DNA from: Palsa-1248 sp963737835
GTDB lineage: Bacteria > Gemmatimonadota > Gemmatimonadetes > Gemmatimonadales > Gemmatimonadaceae
DNA length: 64,000 nt
Direction: 5' to 3'
Assembly (NCBI GenBank): GCA_963737835.1
Contig: CAVTUH010000003.1
Location: forward strand, 248,001 to 312,000
The first letter of the stretch is position 1; every line of letters starts with the position of its first letter. Positions 8,843 to 16,483 of the stretch are shown here, one piece after another. A program made the translations under genes and the position numbers. The notes under the pieces are model-generated. The model saw only the letters and a list, made by a program, of their open reading frames with translations, had not been told where the DNA came from and made no database searches.

Positions 8843-10321
8843 TCAGTGCACCCGCCCGCGGGCGAATTCTACGAACATTCCGACTGGTACACCGGTTGGC
8901 CCCTTCGGGATCGCCACCAGGTCCGTTTCGGAGTACGCGGTCCCGGCAATGTCGAGATGCACCCACGGGGTGTCTCCGACGAATTCTTGCAGGAACTTCG
9001 CCGCTGTGATGGCACCACCCGGCCGGCCGCCAGTGTTCTTGATGTCGGCGACGTCGGACTTGATGGCGTCCTGGTAGTCATCCCAGACCGGCATCCGCCA
9101 GCCCCGCTCGCACGCCCGGTCGCCCGCGGCGAGCACCTCCGACACCAACGCGTCATCGTTGCCGAACACGCCGGTCGCCACGTGGCCCAGCGCGATGACA
9201 CACGCGCCGGTCAGGGTCGCGGCATCGACGATGGCGGTGGGATCGAACCGCCGGACGTACGTGAGGACGTCAGCCAGGACGAGCCGCCCCTCGGCGTCCG
9301 TGTTGATCACCTCGATCGACTTGCCCGACGAGGCGTGAACGACATCGCCGGGCTTGACCGCCGTGCCGGACGGCATGTTGGTCGTCGCGCCGATCGCTCC
9401 CACGACGTTGATCGGCAGACGGAGCCGAGCAATCGCCTCGAACGCACCCAGGACCCCTGCCGCCCCGCACATGTCGAACTTCATGAACTCCATGCCGGTC
9501 GCCGGCTTGATGGAGATCCCGCCGCTGTCGAAGCAGAGTCCCTTGCCCACGAGCGCGATGGGCTTCGCTGTCGGCGCGGCCCCGCGGTATTCCAGCACGA
9601 TGAGCTTGGGATCTTGCGGCGTCCCCTGCGCAACGCACAGAAACGCGCCCATCCGCAGCGCTTCCATCTCGGCTCGCCCGAGCACGGCGACTTCGACACT
9701 GTGCCGCCGGCCGAGATCGCGTGCGGTCTCGACGAGGTAGTCCGGCGTGCACAGGTTCCCCGGCATCATGCCGAGCCGTCGCGCCAGGTCGTGTCCGGCG
9801 GCGAGCGCTCGCGCGGCGGCGAGACCGGCCTCGACGCGGGCAGGATCGTCGACGTGAATCGTCGCAGCCGTGAGCGGCGTCCGTCGGTCTTCGGCGGACG
9901 GCGGCGTCTTGAGGTCAGTGTATTCCCAGCAACCGAGAGCCAACCCCGCGCCGATCTGCTCCACGTCGCTGGCCGAGGCGGCGCCAGCAAACCACGTCAG
10001 CGATCCCACGCCCATCGCATGCGCCCGGCGACCCGCCAACGCCCCCGCACGCCGCAGCATGGCGTGCCGGTCGGTGCCGCGACCGAGGCCGACCAACAGC
10101 ACTCGGGCTGGGCCTCGCGTGCCGCCGGCGAGGGGCAAGACCTCGTCACGCGCGCCACGAAAGTCGCGGCGTTCGATCGCGCGACCCAGCGCGCCGCCAA
10201 GCGCCGCGTCGATCCCGCCCAGGGATGGCGGCAGCGGTGCCTCCGCAGGCAGTGGCACGACGAGGAGTGGGGTCTCGAGCGCCGCCAAATCGAGGCGGTG
10301 AGCCGACAACGTGAGAGGCAT
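8843..10321 (-). CDS. pepA: leucyl aminopeptidase (M17)
   Basis: Cytosolic two-metal aminopeptidase that removes N-terminal residues from peptides. The C-terminal catalytic domain has LVGKGLCFDSGGISIKP with the catalytic Lys and metal ligands, DMCGAAGVLGAFEA, and the M17 signature NTDAEGRLVLAD. The C-terminus contains WRMPVWDDYQDAIKSDVADIKN. Length 492 aa matches the family. It precedes the outer-membrane protein gene by 44 bp on the same strand; their relationship is unclear. Confidence 0.95.
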   Translation of the reverse strand: MPLTLSAHRLDLAALETPLLVVPLPAEAPLPPSLGGIDAALGGALGRAIERRDFRGARDEVLPLAGGTRGPARVLLVGLGRGTDRHAMLRRAGALAGRRAHAMGVGSLTWFAGAASASDVEQIGAGLALGCWEYTDLKTPPSAEDRRTPLTAATIHVDDPARVEAGLAAARALAAGHDLARRLGMMPGNLCTPDYLVETARDLGRRHSVEVAVLGRAEMEALRMGAFLCVAQGTPQDPKLIVLEYRGAAPTAKPIALVGKGLCFDSGGISIKPATGMEFMKFDMCGAAGVLGAFEAIARLRLPINVVGAIGATTNMPSGTAVKPGDVVHASSGKSIEVINTDAEGRLVLADVLTYVRRFDPTAIVDAATLTGACVIALGHVATGVFGNDDALVSEVLAAGDRACERGWRMPVWDDYQDAIKSDVADIKNTGGRPGGAITAAKFLQEFVGDTPWVHLDIAGTAYSETDLVAIPKGPTGVPVGMFVEFARGRVH

Positions 10322-10515
10322 TGGGGAATGAGAAAAGGCCGATCAGAGTGCGCGTGAGCCTAGCAAAGTACGCCGAGCCTAGGACGGTGACCAGCGGCGC
10401 GCGGTCATTCCGCGGGGCGCGTCGATGCCGTTGTGGCCCGGCGATATCCGCGCTCTTTCCTGCCTGCTGACCCCGGATCCCTGGCCCGCAGCTCTCTTGT
10501 CAGACTGACGACAAC

Positions 10516-10544
10516 TTGACGTCGTAGATGTGTTGTCATAACGT
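10516..10544 (+). promoter_or_regulatory. sigma70-like promoter for the small HTH-like gene
   Basis: TTGACG at 10516-10521 and TAACGT at 10539-10544 with exactly 17 bp between. The pair is flanked by ACGACAAC just left of the -35 and GTTGTCAT over the -10, which are inverted copies of each other, so a dimeric regulator could bind here. The first gene downstream starts at 10634. Confidence 0.4.
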
Positions 10545-10565
10545 GAACAACTGAGGCCTGTGGTC

Positions 10566-10591
10566 GGGGTCTGGGGTTTGGGGTTTGGGGG
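10566..10591 (+). other. potential G-quadruplex: four G-tracts with TCT/TTT loops
   Basis: G-tracts at 10566-10569, 10573-10576, 10580-10583 and 10587-10591, separated by TCT, TTT and TTT. Four runs of at least four G with three-base loops meet the usual definition of a stable intramolecular quadruplex. It lies on the coding strand between the promoter-like pair and the start of the HTH-like gene, so it would be in that gene's leader RNA. Confidence 0.65.
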
Positions 10592-10616
10592 TCCAGCGTC
10601 TAGCGTCCATCGTCCC
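10591..10616 (+). repeat. 7-bp tandem repeat array (GTCCARC type), copy 1
   Basis: Units read GTCCAGC, GTCTAGC, GTCCATC, GTCCCGC. The array directly follows the G-tracts and ends about 18 bases before the GTG of the HTH-like gene. The same 7-base unit, in the same orientation, recurs near 16.4, 31.7 and 44.4 kb. Confidence 0.75.
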
Positions 10617-10633
10617 GCTACAGGAACCGTGTA

Positions 10634-10912
10634 GTGCGCGCGAACAATGCACGAGAGTCGGCGAGACGAAAGAAGGCCTTTGGCGATGGCCTGGCGACGC
10701 TGCTCGGCCGCGACGCCCGAAGTGTCGCGACGGACCTCGGCATCACCCCGAGCGGGCTGTACGCACTGGCCCGCCGCGGGGCGGCGCAGATGCCGTCCGC
10801 GGAGCGACTGCGCGAGCTGGCATTGGTATGTGAGGCGGAAGCCGAGCGCCTCTCCCTGGCGGCGCGGGTGCTCCACCAGGAAGCTTATCGAGTTGACGCA
10901 TTGTCAAAGTGA
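10634..10912 (+). CDS. small HTH-like hypothetical protein
   Basis: 92-aa protein starting at GTG with AGGA nine bases upstream. The stretch from about residue 23 to 55 (LLGRDARSVATDLGITPSG then LYALARRGAAQMPSAERLREL) resembles a Cro/CI-type helix-turn-helix, in which ATDLGITPSGLYALA would be the two-helix unit. The C-terminus is a helix rich in Glu and Ala. I do not recognise a named family. The upstream region has a dyad around the promoter, so self-regulation is possible but only inferred. It ends 43 bp before the end of the convergent oxidoreductase gene. Confidence 0.5.
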   Translation: MRANNARESARRKKAFGDGLATLLGRDARSVATDLGITPSGLYALARRGAAQMPSAERLRELALVCEAEAERLSLAARVLHQEAYRVDALSK

Positions 10913-10954
10913 GGACATCTGGTCGGCGATGATCGCTTGCCGATGTAAGTACCC

Positions 10955-12460
10955 CTAAATCGACGCACGACGGCGAACCGGATGACGGCGCGCCCAGTCG
11001 GCGAGGACGGTCCGGGCCGCGTGGTAGCCGCACATCCCGTGGACGCCACCGCCCGGCGGGGTGGACGACGAGCAGAGGTAGAGGCCGGGCGCGCCGAGTC
11101 GATATGGCGCGCGACCGACCAGCGGCCGAAACACCAGCTGCCGCAGGATGTTCGCACCACCGCTGATGTCGCCCCCGACGAGGTTGGCGTCGTAACCCTC
11201 GAGACGCGCCGGAGGCATGAGCGACCGGGCGAGCACGACATCCCGAAACCCAGGGGCGAATCGCTCGACCTGTGCCTCGATCCGCGCCGCCATGTCCATC
11301 GTCGACCCGTTCGGGACATGACAGTACGCCCACGCGGTATGACGACCCGGCGGCGCGCGCGAGGGATCGAACAGGGAGGGTTGTACCAACAGCACGAACG
11401 GCCGCTCGGCGTGCTCACCGTGCCACGGCGCCGCTTCCGACGTCACCATCTCCGCCACCGTGCCACCCAGATGCACCGTCGCCGCTCCAGCGCAGACGGG
11501 ATCCCGCCAGGGGATGGGCGCCGAGAGCGCCCAGTCGACTTTGAACACACCCGGGCCGTACCGGTACTTCGTGAGGCCGGCCCTGATCCCGCCGGCCAGG
11601 CGGCTGCCGGCGACCTGGAGGACCTGTCGCGGAGTGAGATCGAGCAAGATCGCATCGGCTGGACCGACGTCCGCCACGGACCGCACGGGGGTGCCAGTCT
11701 GGACCGTACCGCCCAAAGCCGAGAGGTAGCGGACGAGCGCGCCGGCCAAGGCCCCTGCCCCTCCGCGGGGAATCGGCCACCCCACTGCGTGGCCGGCAAA
11801 CGCCAGCACGAGGCCGAATGACGAGGACCCGACCGCTGTCAGCGGCAGCACACTGTGGGCCGCGAGGCCGGCAAACAGCGCCCGGGCTCGAGCACCGGCA
11901 AATGTGCCACGCGCAACCGTTGTGGCACTCAACAGGCCCCGGCCGCCAAATCGCACCAGGAGGCCCGGGTGTGCGGGGAGACGGAACGGCGGAAGCGGAC
12001 CCAGGATGTCGTCACAGAGGTCGGCCCAACGCTCGACGAACGGTCCGACGAACGCGCGATATCGCCCTCCGTCAGGGTCGCCCAGTCCGGCCGCCGTCTC
12101 GTCCACCGACCGGTACAGCGCCACCGCCGGCGCGCCATCCATCGGATGCGCGAGCGGGATGGTCGAATGCACCCATTCGAGGCCGTAGGCCGCGAGCGGC
12201 AGACTGCGGAAAAACGGCGAGGACAGGGCCAGGGGGTGGACGGCGGAGCCCACGTCATGCATGAATCCCGGAAGTGTGAGCGCCTCCGACCTCACTCCGC
12301 CCCCTGGGACGTCAGCCGCCTCGCGTACGGCGACCGACCAACCGGCACGCGCCAATGCCACTGCGGCCGCGAGCCCATTTGGCCCGGATCCGACCACCAC
12401 CGCGCGACCCGGCTCACCCGCCTCGCCGCGCTGGTCGCTGGCCGCGCCGGCGTCCGACAT
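10955..12460 (-). CDS. NAD(P)/FAD-dependent oxidoreductase, phytoene desaturase-like
   Basis: Flavoprotein of the COG1233 type (phytoene dehydrogenase/retinol saturase relatives); the substrate is unknown. The N-terminal dinucleotide-binding fold is AVVVGSGPNGLAAAVALARAG followed by VPGGGVRSEA (landmarks given in parts). The C-terminal FAD-binding segment is GLYLCSSSTPPGGGVHGMCGYHAA, the hallmark of this subgroup. The chosen ATG at 12460 sits nine residues or so before the Rossmann strand; the frame stays open to 12502. That ATG overlaps the ATG of the divergent LMF-like gene. No carotenoid genes are nearby, so a role in pigment synthesis is not supported here. Confidence 0.82.
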   Translation of the reverse strand: MSDAGAASDQRGEAGEPGRAVVVGSGPNGLAAAVALARAGWSVAVREAADVPGGGVRSEALTLPGFMHDVGSAVHPLALSSPFFRSLPLAAYGLEWVHSTIPLAHPMDGAPAVALYRSVDETAAGLGDPDGGRYRAFVGPFVERWADLCDDILGPLPPFRLPAHPGLLVRFGGRGLLSATTVARGTFAGARARALFAGLAAHSVLPLTAVGSSSFGLVLAFAGHAVGWPIPRGGAGALAGALVRYLSALGGTVQTGTPVRSVADVGPADAILLDLTPRQVLQVAGSRLAGGIRAGLTKYRYGPGVFKVDWALSAPIPWRDPVCAGAATVHLGGTVAEMVTSEAAPWHGEHAERPFVLLVQPSLFDPSRAPPGRHTAWAYCHVPNGSTMDMAARIEAQVERFAPGFRDVVLARSLMPPARLEGYDANLVGGDISGGANILRQLVFRPLVGRAPYRLGAPGLYLCSSSTPPGGGVHGMCGYHAARTVLADWARRHPVRRRASI

Positions 12461-14022
12461 GCTCTGGCCCAGGTGGATCTTCCTCCGCGCCATGGGGCTC
12501 ATCTTCGGCTCCGCCTTCTACTCATTGCTCTTCCAGATCCACGGCCTGATCGGACAGCGCGGAATCCTCCCTGCGACATCATACTTGCACGCCGTCCGCG
12601 ACGCGGTGCCGGGTGTGATTCGGTACTGGCTCGCGCCCACGTTGCTGTGGGTCTCGGCGAGCGACCGCGCCCTCAGTATCGTCGTCTGGGTCGGTCTCGC
12701 GGCGTCGTTGCTCCTGGCGCTCAACGTGGTGCCGCGGCTGGCCTCGCTCGTGTGCACCGTCGCCTTTCTCTCCTGCATCGCGGCCCTGCAGGACTTCGCC
12801 TCGTATCAGTCCGATGGGATGCTGTTGCAGGCAGGCATCGCGTGCATGTGCCTCGCCCCGCCTGGGATGCGGCCCGGACTGGCCGCGTCGACCCCTCCGT
12901 CTCGCGCCGCCATTCGGCTGCTACGATGGGAATGGTTTGCCATTCTATTTCGAGTCGGGAGTGGTCAAGCTCCTGAGCGGTGACGTCCAGTGGCGCACGC
13001 TGACAGCCATGGACCACTACTACGAAGATAGCCCCCTGCCGGCCTGGCCCGGCTGGTACGCGCAGCAACTGCCGCATGCCTTCCACGCGGCCACCGTCCT
13101 GCTGACGTTCGCGTTGGAGCTCGTCGCGCCCTGGGTGGTGTTCCTCACACGCCGGCCCCGAATCATCCTCGCGGGCATCGTCTCCGTCTTCCAGGTCGGC
13201 ATCATCGTGACGTCCAACTACGGCTTCTTGAACGTGCTCGTCCTCCTGCTCGGGGTGGCGCTCGTCGACGACCGCGCGCTCACAGGAGCGGCACGGTGGA
13301 TGATCCAGCGCGTCCCGCGCGCAGTTCGCTCACGCGGAGACGCCGTGCTCGCATCCCTGCGGGACGCCACGCGGCTCCGCCACCGCAGCGGATCGCCGGA
13401 GTTGCCCTCGACGAGACGTGGCTCGCGGTGGGCCGGCTGGCTCACCGTCGCCGTCCTCAGCATCACGGTGTACGTGGGCGTCGTCGACTTCCTGCCCGTC
13501 GCACTCCCCTCCGGACTGCGCACACCAGCGCGCCTGCTGGCGCCGTTCCGCGTGGCCAATGCGTACGGGTTGTACGCCGTGATGACGACCGCCGAGTACG
13601 AGATCGAGTTCCAGGGACGGGGCAACGATACGACGTGGGTGCCGTACCCATTTCGCTACAAGCCCCAGGACCCGAGTGTCGCACCACGCCTCTACGTCCC
13701 CTACCAACCGCGGTTCGACTGGAACCTCTGGTTTGCCTCCCTGGCCCCCTGGAACGACAACCCATGGGTCGTCATGACGCAGGTCCAACTGCTGACGAAC
13801 GACCCGAGTGTGCTCTCCCTCTTCGCCGCGAACCCTTTCGCCGCCGCCCCGCCAACCGCCGTCCGGAGCGTGCTCTGGCGATACTGGTTCACGGACGATG
13901 TGACCCGCCGCCGCACCGGCCAATGGTGGCATCGCGAGCTGCTCGGTCTTTACGGCGGTACCGTTAGCCGCGCGAGCGATGGGTCGGTGCATTTCGACCC
14001 ACCCAACAACGCCAGCCACTAG
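12459..14022 (+). CDS. lipase maturation factor (LMF) family membrane protein, frameshifted
   Basis: Related to eukaryotic LMF1, an ER protein needed to fold lipases; the bacterial homologues have no settled function. The 5' part encodes FLRAMGLIFGSAFYSLLFQ, HGLIGQRGILPA and several membrane helices. The family's central motif, FESGVVKLLSGDVQWRTLTA then HYYEDSPLPAWPGWYAQQLP, continues in the +1 frame. The switch lies between about 12940 and 12955, after LLRWEWFAILF. The C-terminal soluble part has FEFQGR-like EIEFQGRGNDTTWVPYPFRYKP and PRFDWNLWFASL, also typical. An alternative start is 12489. Both halves are conserved, so a one-base insertion error is the simplest reading. Confidence 0.82.
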
Positions 14023-14124
14023 AGGGTCGGGGTCGTCACCCGGAGGAGTCCTTCTAGCTCCAAACGACTCTTCCTGGCTCCGGCTGACGCGTAGGTGTGC
14101 GGCTCCTAACCTAGCCGCGTGGAG

Positions 14125-16326
14125 TCAGCGTCGCACGGCCTCGCGCGCCTCGTCACGCCAGGCGGTGAAGAGCGAATCACGAGACACGGGATAAAAGGCC
14201 GGCGGCGCCCCCGGCGCGGAGGACGCTGGGTGGACGATGTACACCGGCCGGTCCGGGTACGCGGCAAGGAGGAGCGAATCACGCCCGTGTAAATCGCGCG
14301 CATACACGTTCCCGTCGGCGGCGCCGACGGCGAGGAGGACGGCAAGCGGCGAGCTCCCGGCGGCGGCTTCGGCCAGTCGTCTCGCGCAATGTGGCGGGTA
14401 CGCATAGCCCCGCTGCACCCGCAATCGCTCGCCAGCAGGGCCGCCGGCCCGTGCGACGCCCACAGTCGCCGAGTCGCGCAGGAGCGGCGCAATAGCCGAA
14501 TAGAGCGCAGCGTCATCGCGGCCCCCGGGTCGTGCACGCGCCTCCAGTGCCGCCACCGCCGAATCCAGGCGGCACACGTCGACCTCCCGATACAACGTCT
14601 CGACATGCTCATGCGACACGCCGAGCGCCCAGAGACGGGCAATCAACTGCGCGACCCACCCTTCACGAACGAAAACCAGTGCGTTGCGCACGCCCGACTG
14701 CGCCGCCACCTCTGGTGTCGCCCACCGCTCTGTCGCGAAGTTGTGCCGGTATTCAGCCGCCCGAAGCGGAACTCCGAGGACGAGGGCGATCGCGGCGCTC
14801 GTAGCGAGCGCACAGGTCGAGACGCGATTGACGAATGCTGCCGTCGCCGGCGTCAGCGTTGACAGGCGCAGACGCTCGCGCAGCAACGACGGGAAGCGCA
14901 CGGTCCACAGCGCAGCGACCGGTCCGAAGGTGTACACGAACCGCGGCCCCAGGAAGTTGCCGTCCGCCCAATACGCGAAGTAGAGACCCGTGACGAGCGC
15001 GCAGCTGATCAGGAGATACCGATCGGGCGGACGCAGTCGCTTCGTCAGGGCGAGCGCGCCGATCGCCGGAAGCAATGCAGGGATCGGCGTTTCGTACAGA
15101 TAATCCTGCAACCGGAGGAAATAGAGGTTGACGAGCTGCAACCCGCGCGCAGGGGTGTGCGTGCCGCCCCATGGTGCTCGGTGGAATCCCAGATCGTGAT
15201 CCTGCCCCCATAGGACCTGATAGCCGAAGAGCAGCGGTGCCCCCGTCGTGTGCGCATTCACGTACAGCATTGCACCCATCGGCAGCGCCACGCCGGCCAG
15301 CGCGGCCAACGCATCGGCCCATCGGCGCGGCGCTCGAAGCGCGCGCCACGTGTACCAGACAGCGGCCGGCGCCGCGAAGGCCAGCGCATCGACCGGTCGA
15401 ATCGTCGCGGCTGCACCAAACCCGAGTCCGCTGACGAATGCCAGCCCCGGACGTCCGCCATCCTGCGCCGGCCGCGCGGTGACATGCACAAGTGCGCCGG
15501 CGCCGATGAGGATACACATCAGCGCGGTGACATGGTTCATGTGCGATCCAGACATGAACACCGTAAAGGGAGCGACCGCAAACAACGCAACCGCCGCGAT
15601 CGCGACGCGGGTGTTGGGCTCCGCCACCCGCGCCAACACCGCGAACGCAATGACAGACACCGCCGCGCAGATCGGCACAACGAGCCACGTCGCGCCCGCG
15701 AGGGCGCCGAGCGCGAGCAAGGCGGGGCCACCCGGCGGGAACTGGGAGTAAACCCGACCGCCGGCATCGACCATGAGGAGGGAGCTGAAGAACTCTGGAT
15801 GAGACGGCGCGGGAAGCCACAGGTGGCCCGCGGCAAAGATCTGGGCCTGCCGTTCCTCGACGATCTCATCGACCAGCAACGGGCGCCCGTTGAAAAGCCA
15901 GTGCGCGACGGCAATGTACAAACAGGCGCCGACCAGTGCGGTGGCGGCGACGGCGAGGGAGGGCGACCGCTCGGTGCGGGATCCCAACCAGCCAGCCACC
16001 CTCGCAGGCACGCGCCACTGCGATCCGCGGCGCAGGATCGCGACCACCACTCCCACCCCTACGGCGATGCCGGTGCCCGAGCTCCACTGCGCGAGCTTGC
16101 TTGCATACTCGGGGAACTCGTAGCCGGCAGCGATCCAGTTGGCGATCGGCAGGAAGCCCAGCGTCGCGACGACCACGGCGGCCGCCAGCGGTACGGCGGA
16201 CCACGCGCGCGGCGACGCATAAGGAGCGGCCCGGTCGATGTCATGAGCCCGGCCGCCGCCAGCGGTCGGCGGAATGGCGCTATTCCGCGGCGGCGTCCCG
16301 TCGGCCCTGCTGGCAGTATGGCCCAT
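14125..16326 (-). CDS. polytopic membrane protein, GT-C glycosyltransferase-like
   Basis: 733-aa protein with roughly ten or more hydrophobic helices between residues 45 and 530 and a soluble C-terminal 190 residues. The first periplasmic loop carries LLVDEIVEERQAQIFAAGHL, a position where lipid-phosphate-sugar glycosyltransferases (PMT/ArnT fold) have an acidic catalytic motif, followed by APSHPEFFSSL and FPPGGPALLALG. Sugar donor and acceptor are unknown. It faces the LMF-like gene tail to tail and is divergent from the ADOP permease at 16484. The family assignment rests on topology and the acidic loop, so it is moderate. Confidence 0.6.
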   Translation of the reverse strand: MGHTASRADGTPPRNSAIPPTAGGGRAHDIDRAAPYASPRAWSAVPLAAAVVVATLGFLPIANWIAAGYEFPEYASKLAQWSSGTGIAVGVGVVVAILRRGSQWRVPARVAGWLGSRTERSPSLAVAATALVGACLYIAVAHWLFNGRPLLVDEIVEERQAQIFAAGHLWLPAPSHPEFFSSLLMVDAGGRVYSQFPPGGPALLALGALAGATWLVVPICAAVSVIAFAVLARVAEPNTRVAIAAVALFAVAPFTVFMSGSHMNHVTALMCILIGAGALVHVTARPAQDGGRPGLAFVSGLGFGAAATIRPVDALAFAAPAAVWYTWRALRAPRRWADALAALAGVALPMGAMLYVNAHTTGAPLLFGYQVLWGQDHDLGFHRAPWGGTHTPARGLQLVNLYFLRLQDYLYETPIPALLPAIGALALTKRLRPPDRYLLISCALVTGLYFAYWADGNFLGPRFVYTFGPVAALWTVRFPSLLRERLRLSTLTPATAAFVNRVSTCALATSAAIALVLGVPLRAAEYRHNFATERWATPEVAAQSGVRNALVFVREGWVAQLIARLWALGVSHEHVETLYREVDVCRLDSAVAALEARARPGGRDDAALYSAIAPLLRDSATVGVARAGGPAGERLRVQRGYAYPPHCARRLAEAAAGSSPLAVLLAVGAADGNVYARDLHGRDSLLLAAYPDRPVYIVHPASSAPGAPPAFYPVSRDSLFTAWRDEAREAVRR

Positions 16327-16387
16327 GCCCCATAGAGACGAGCCACATCAGCCGGTGATTTCGCCCCAGGCCATGGCGCCGCCGCGC

Positions 16388-16407
16388 CTCTAGCGTCCAG
16401 CGTCGAG
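16388..16407 (+). repeat. 7-bp tandem repeat array (GTCCARC type), copy 2
   Basis: Units CTCTAGC, GTCCAGC, GTCGAGT in the divergent promoter region between the membrane glycosyltransferase and the ADOP permease. About 20 bases further right (16428-16436) is CCAAACCCC, the complement of one unit of the G-tract repeat seen beside copy 1. It is a shorter, more degenerate copy. Confidence 0.6.
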
Positions 16408-16483
16408 TGGCCAGCCCTCCTGGCCGTCCAAACCCCGCCGCCCACAACGCTGTCAGAAGGCTGACCCTCGCCCAGGCGGACCG

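Larger units (their letters stand above)
10322..10633. other. intergenic region with promoter, G-quadruplex motif and 7-bp repeat array
   Basis: About 310 bases between the start of pepA and the small HTH-like gene, so it should hold promoters for both directions. The right half carries, in order, a promoter-like pair at 10516-10544, four G-tracts at 10566-10591 and a 7-bp repeat array at 10591-10616. I see no further gene in the left half (10322-10500). Confidence 0.6.

Noticed and set aside
8846..10357. Long plus-strand open frame opposite pepA
   Set aside because: It is the complement of pepA in GC-rich sequence; its composition is Arg/His-rich and it has no family-like motif.
10379..10876. 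Minus-strand open frame across the G-tract and repeat region
   Set aside because: It is produced by the repeats and by the HTH gene's complement; no family match or ribosome site.
15250..16335. Long plus-strand open frame opposite the membrane glycosyltransferase
   Set aside because: Arg/His-rich shadow with no conserved block; the minus-strand protein has clear membrane helices.
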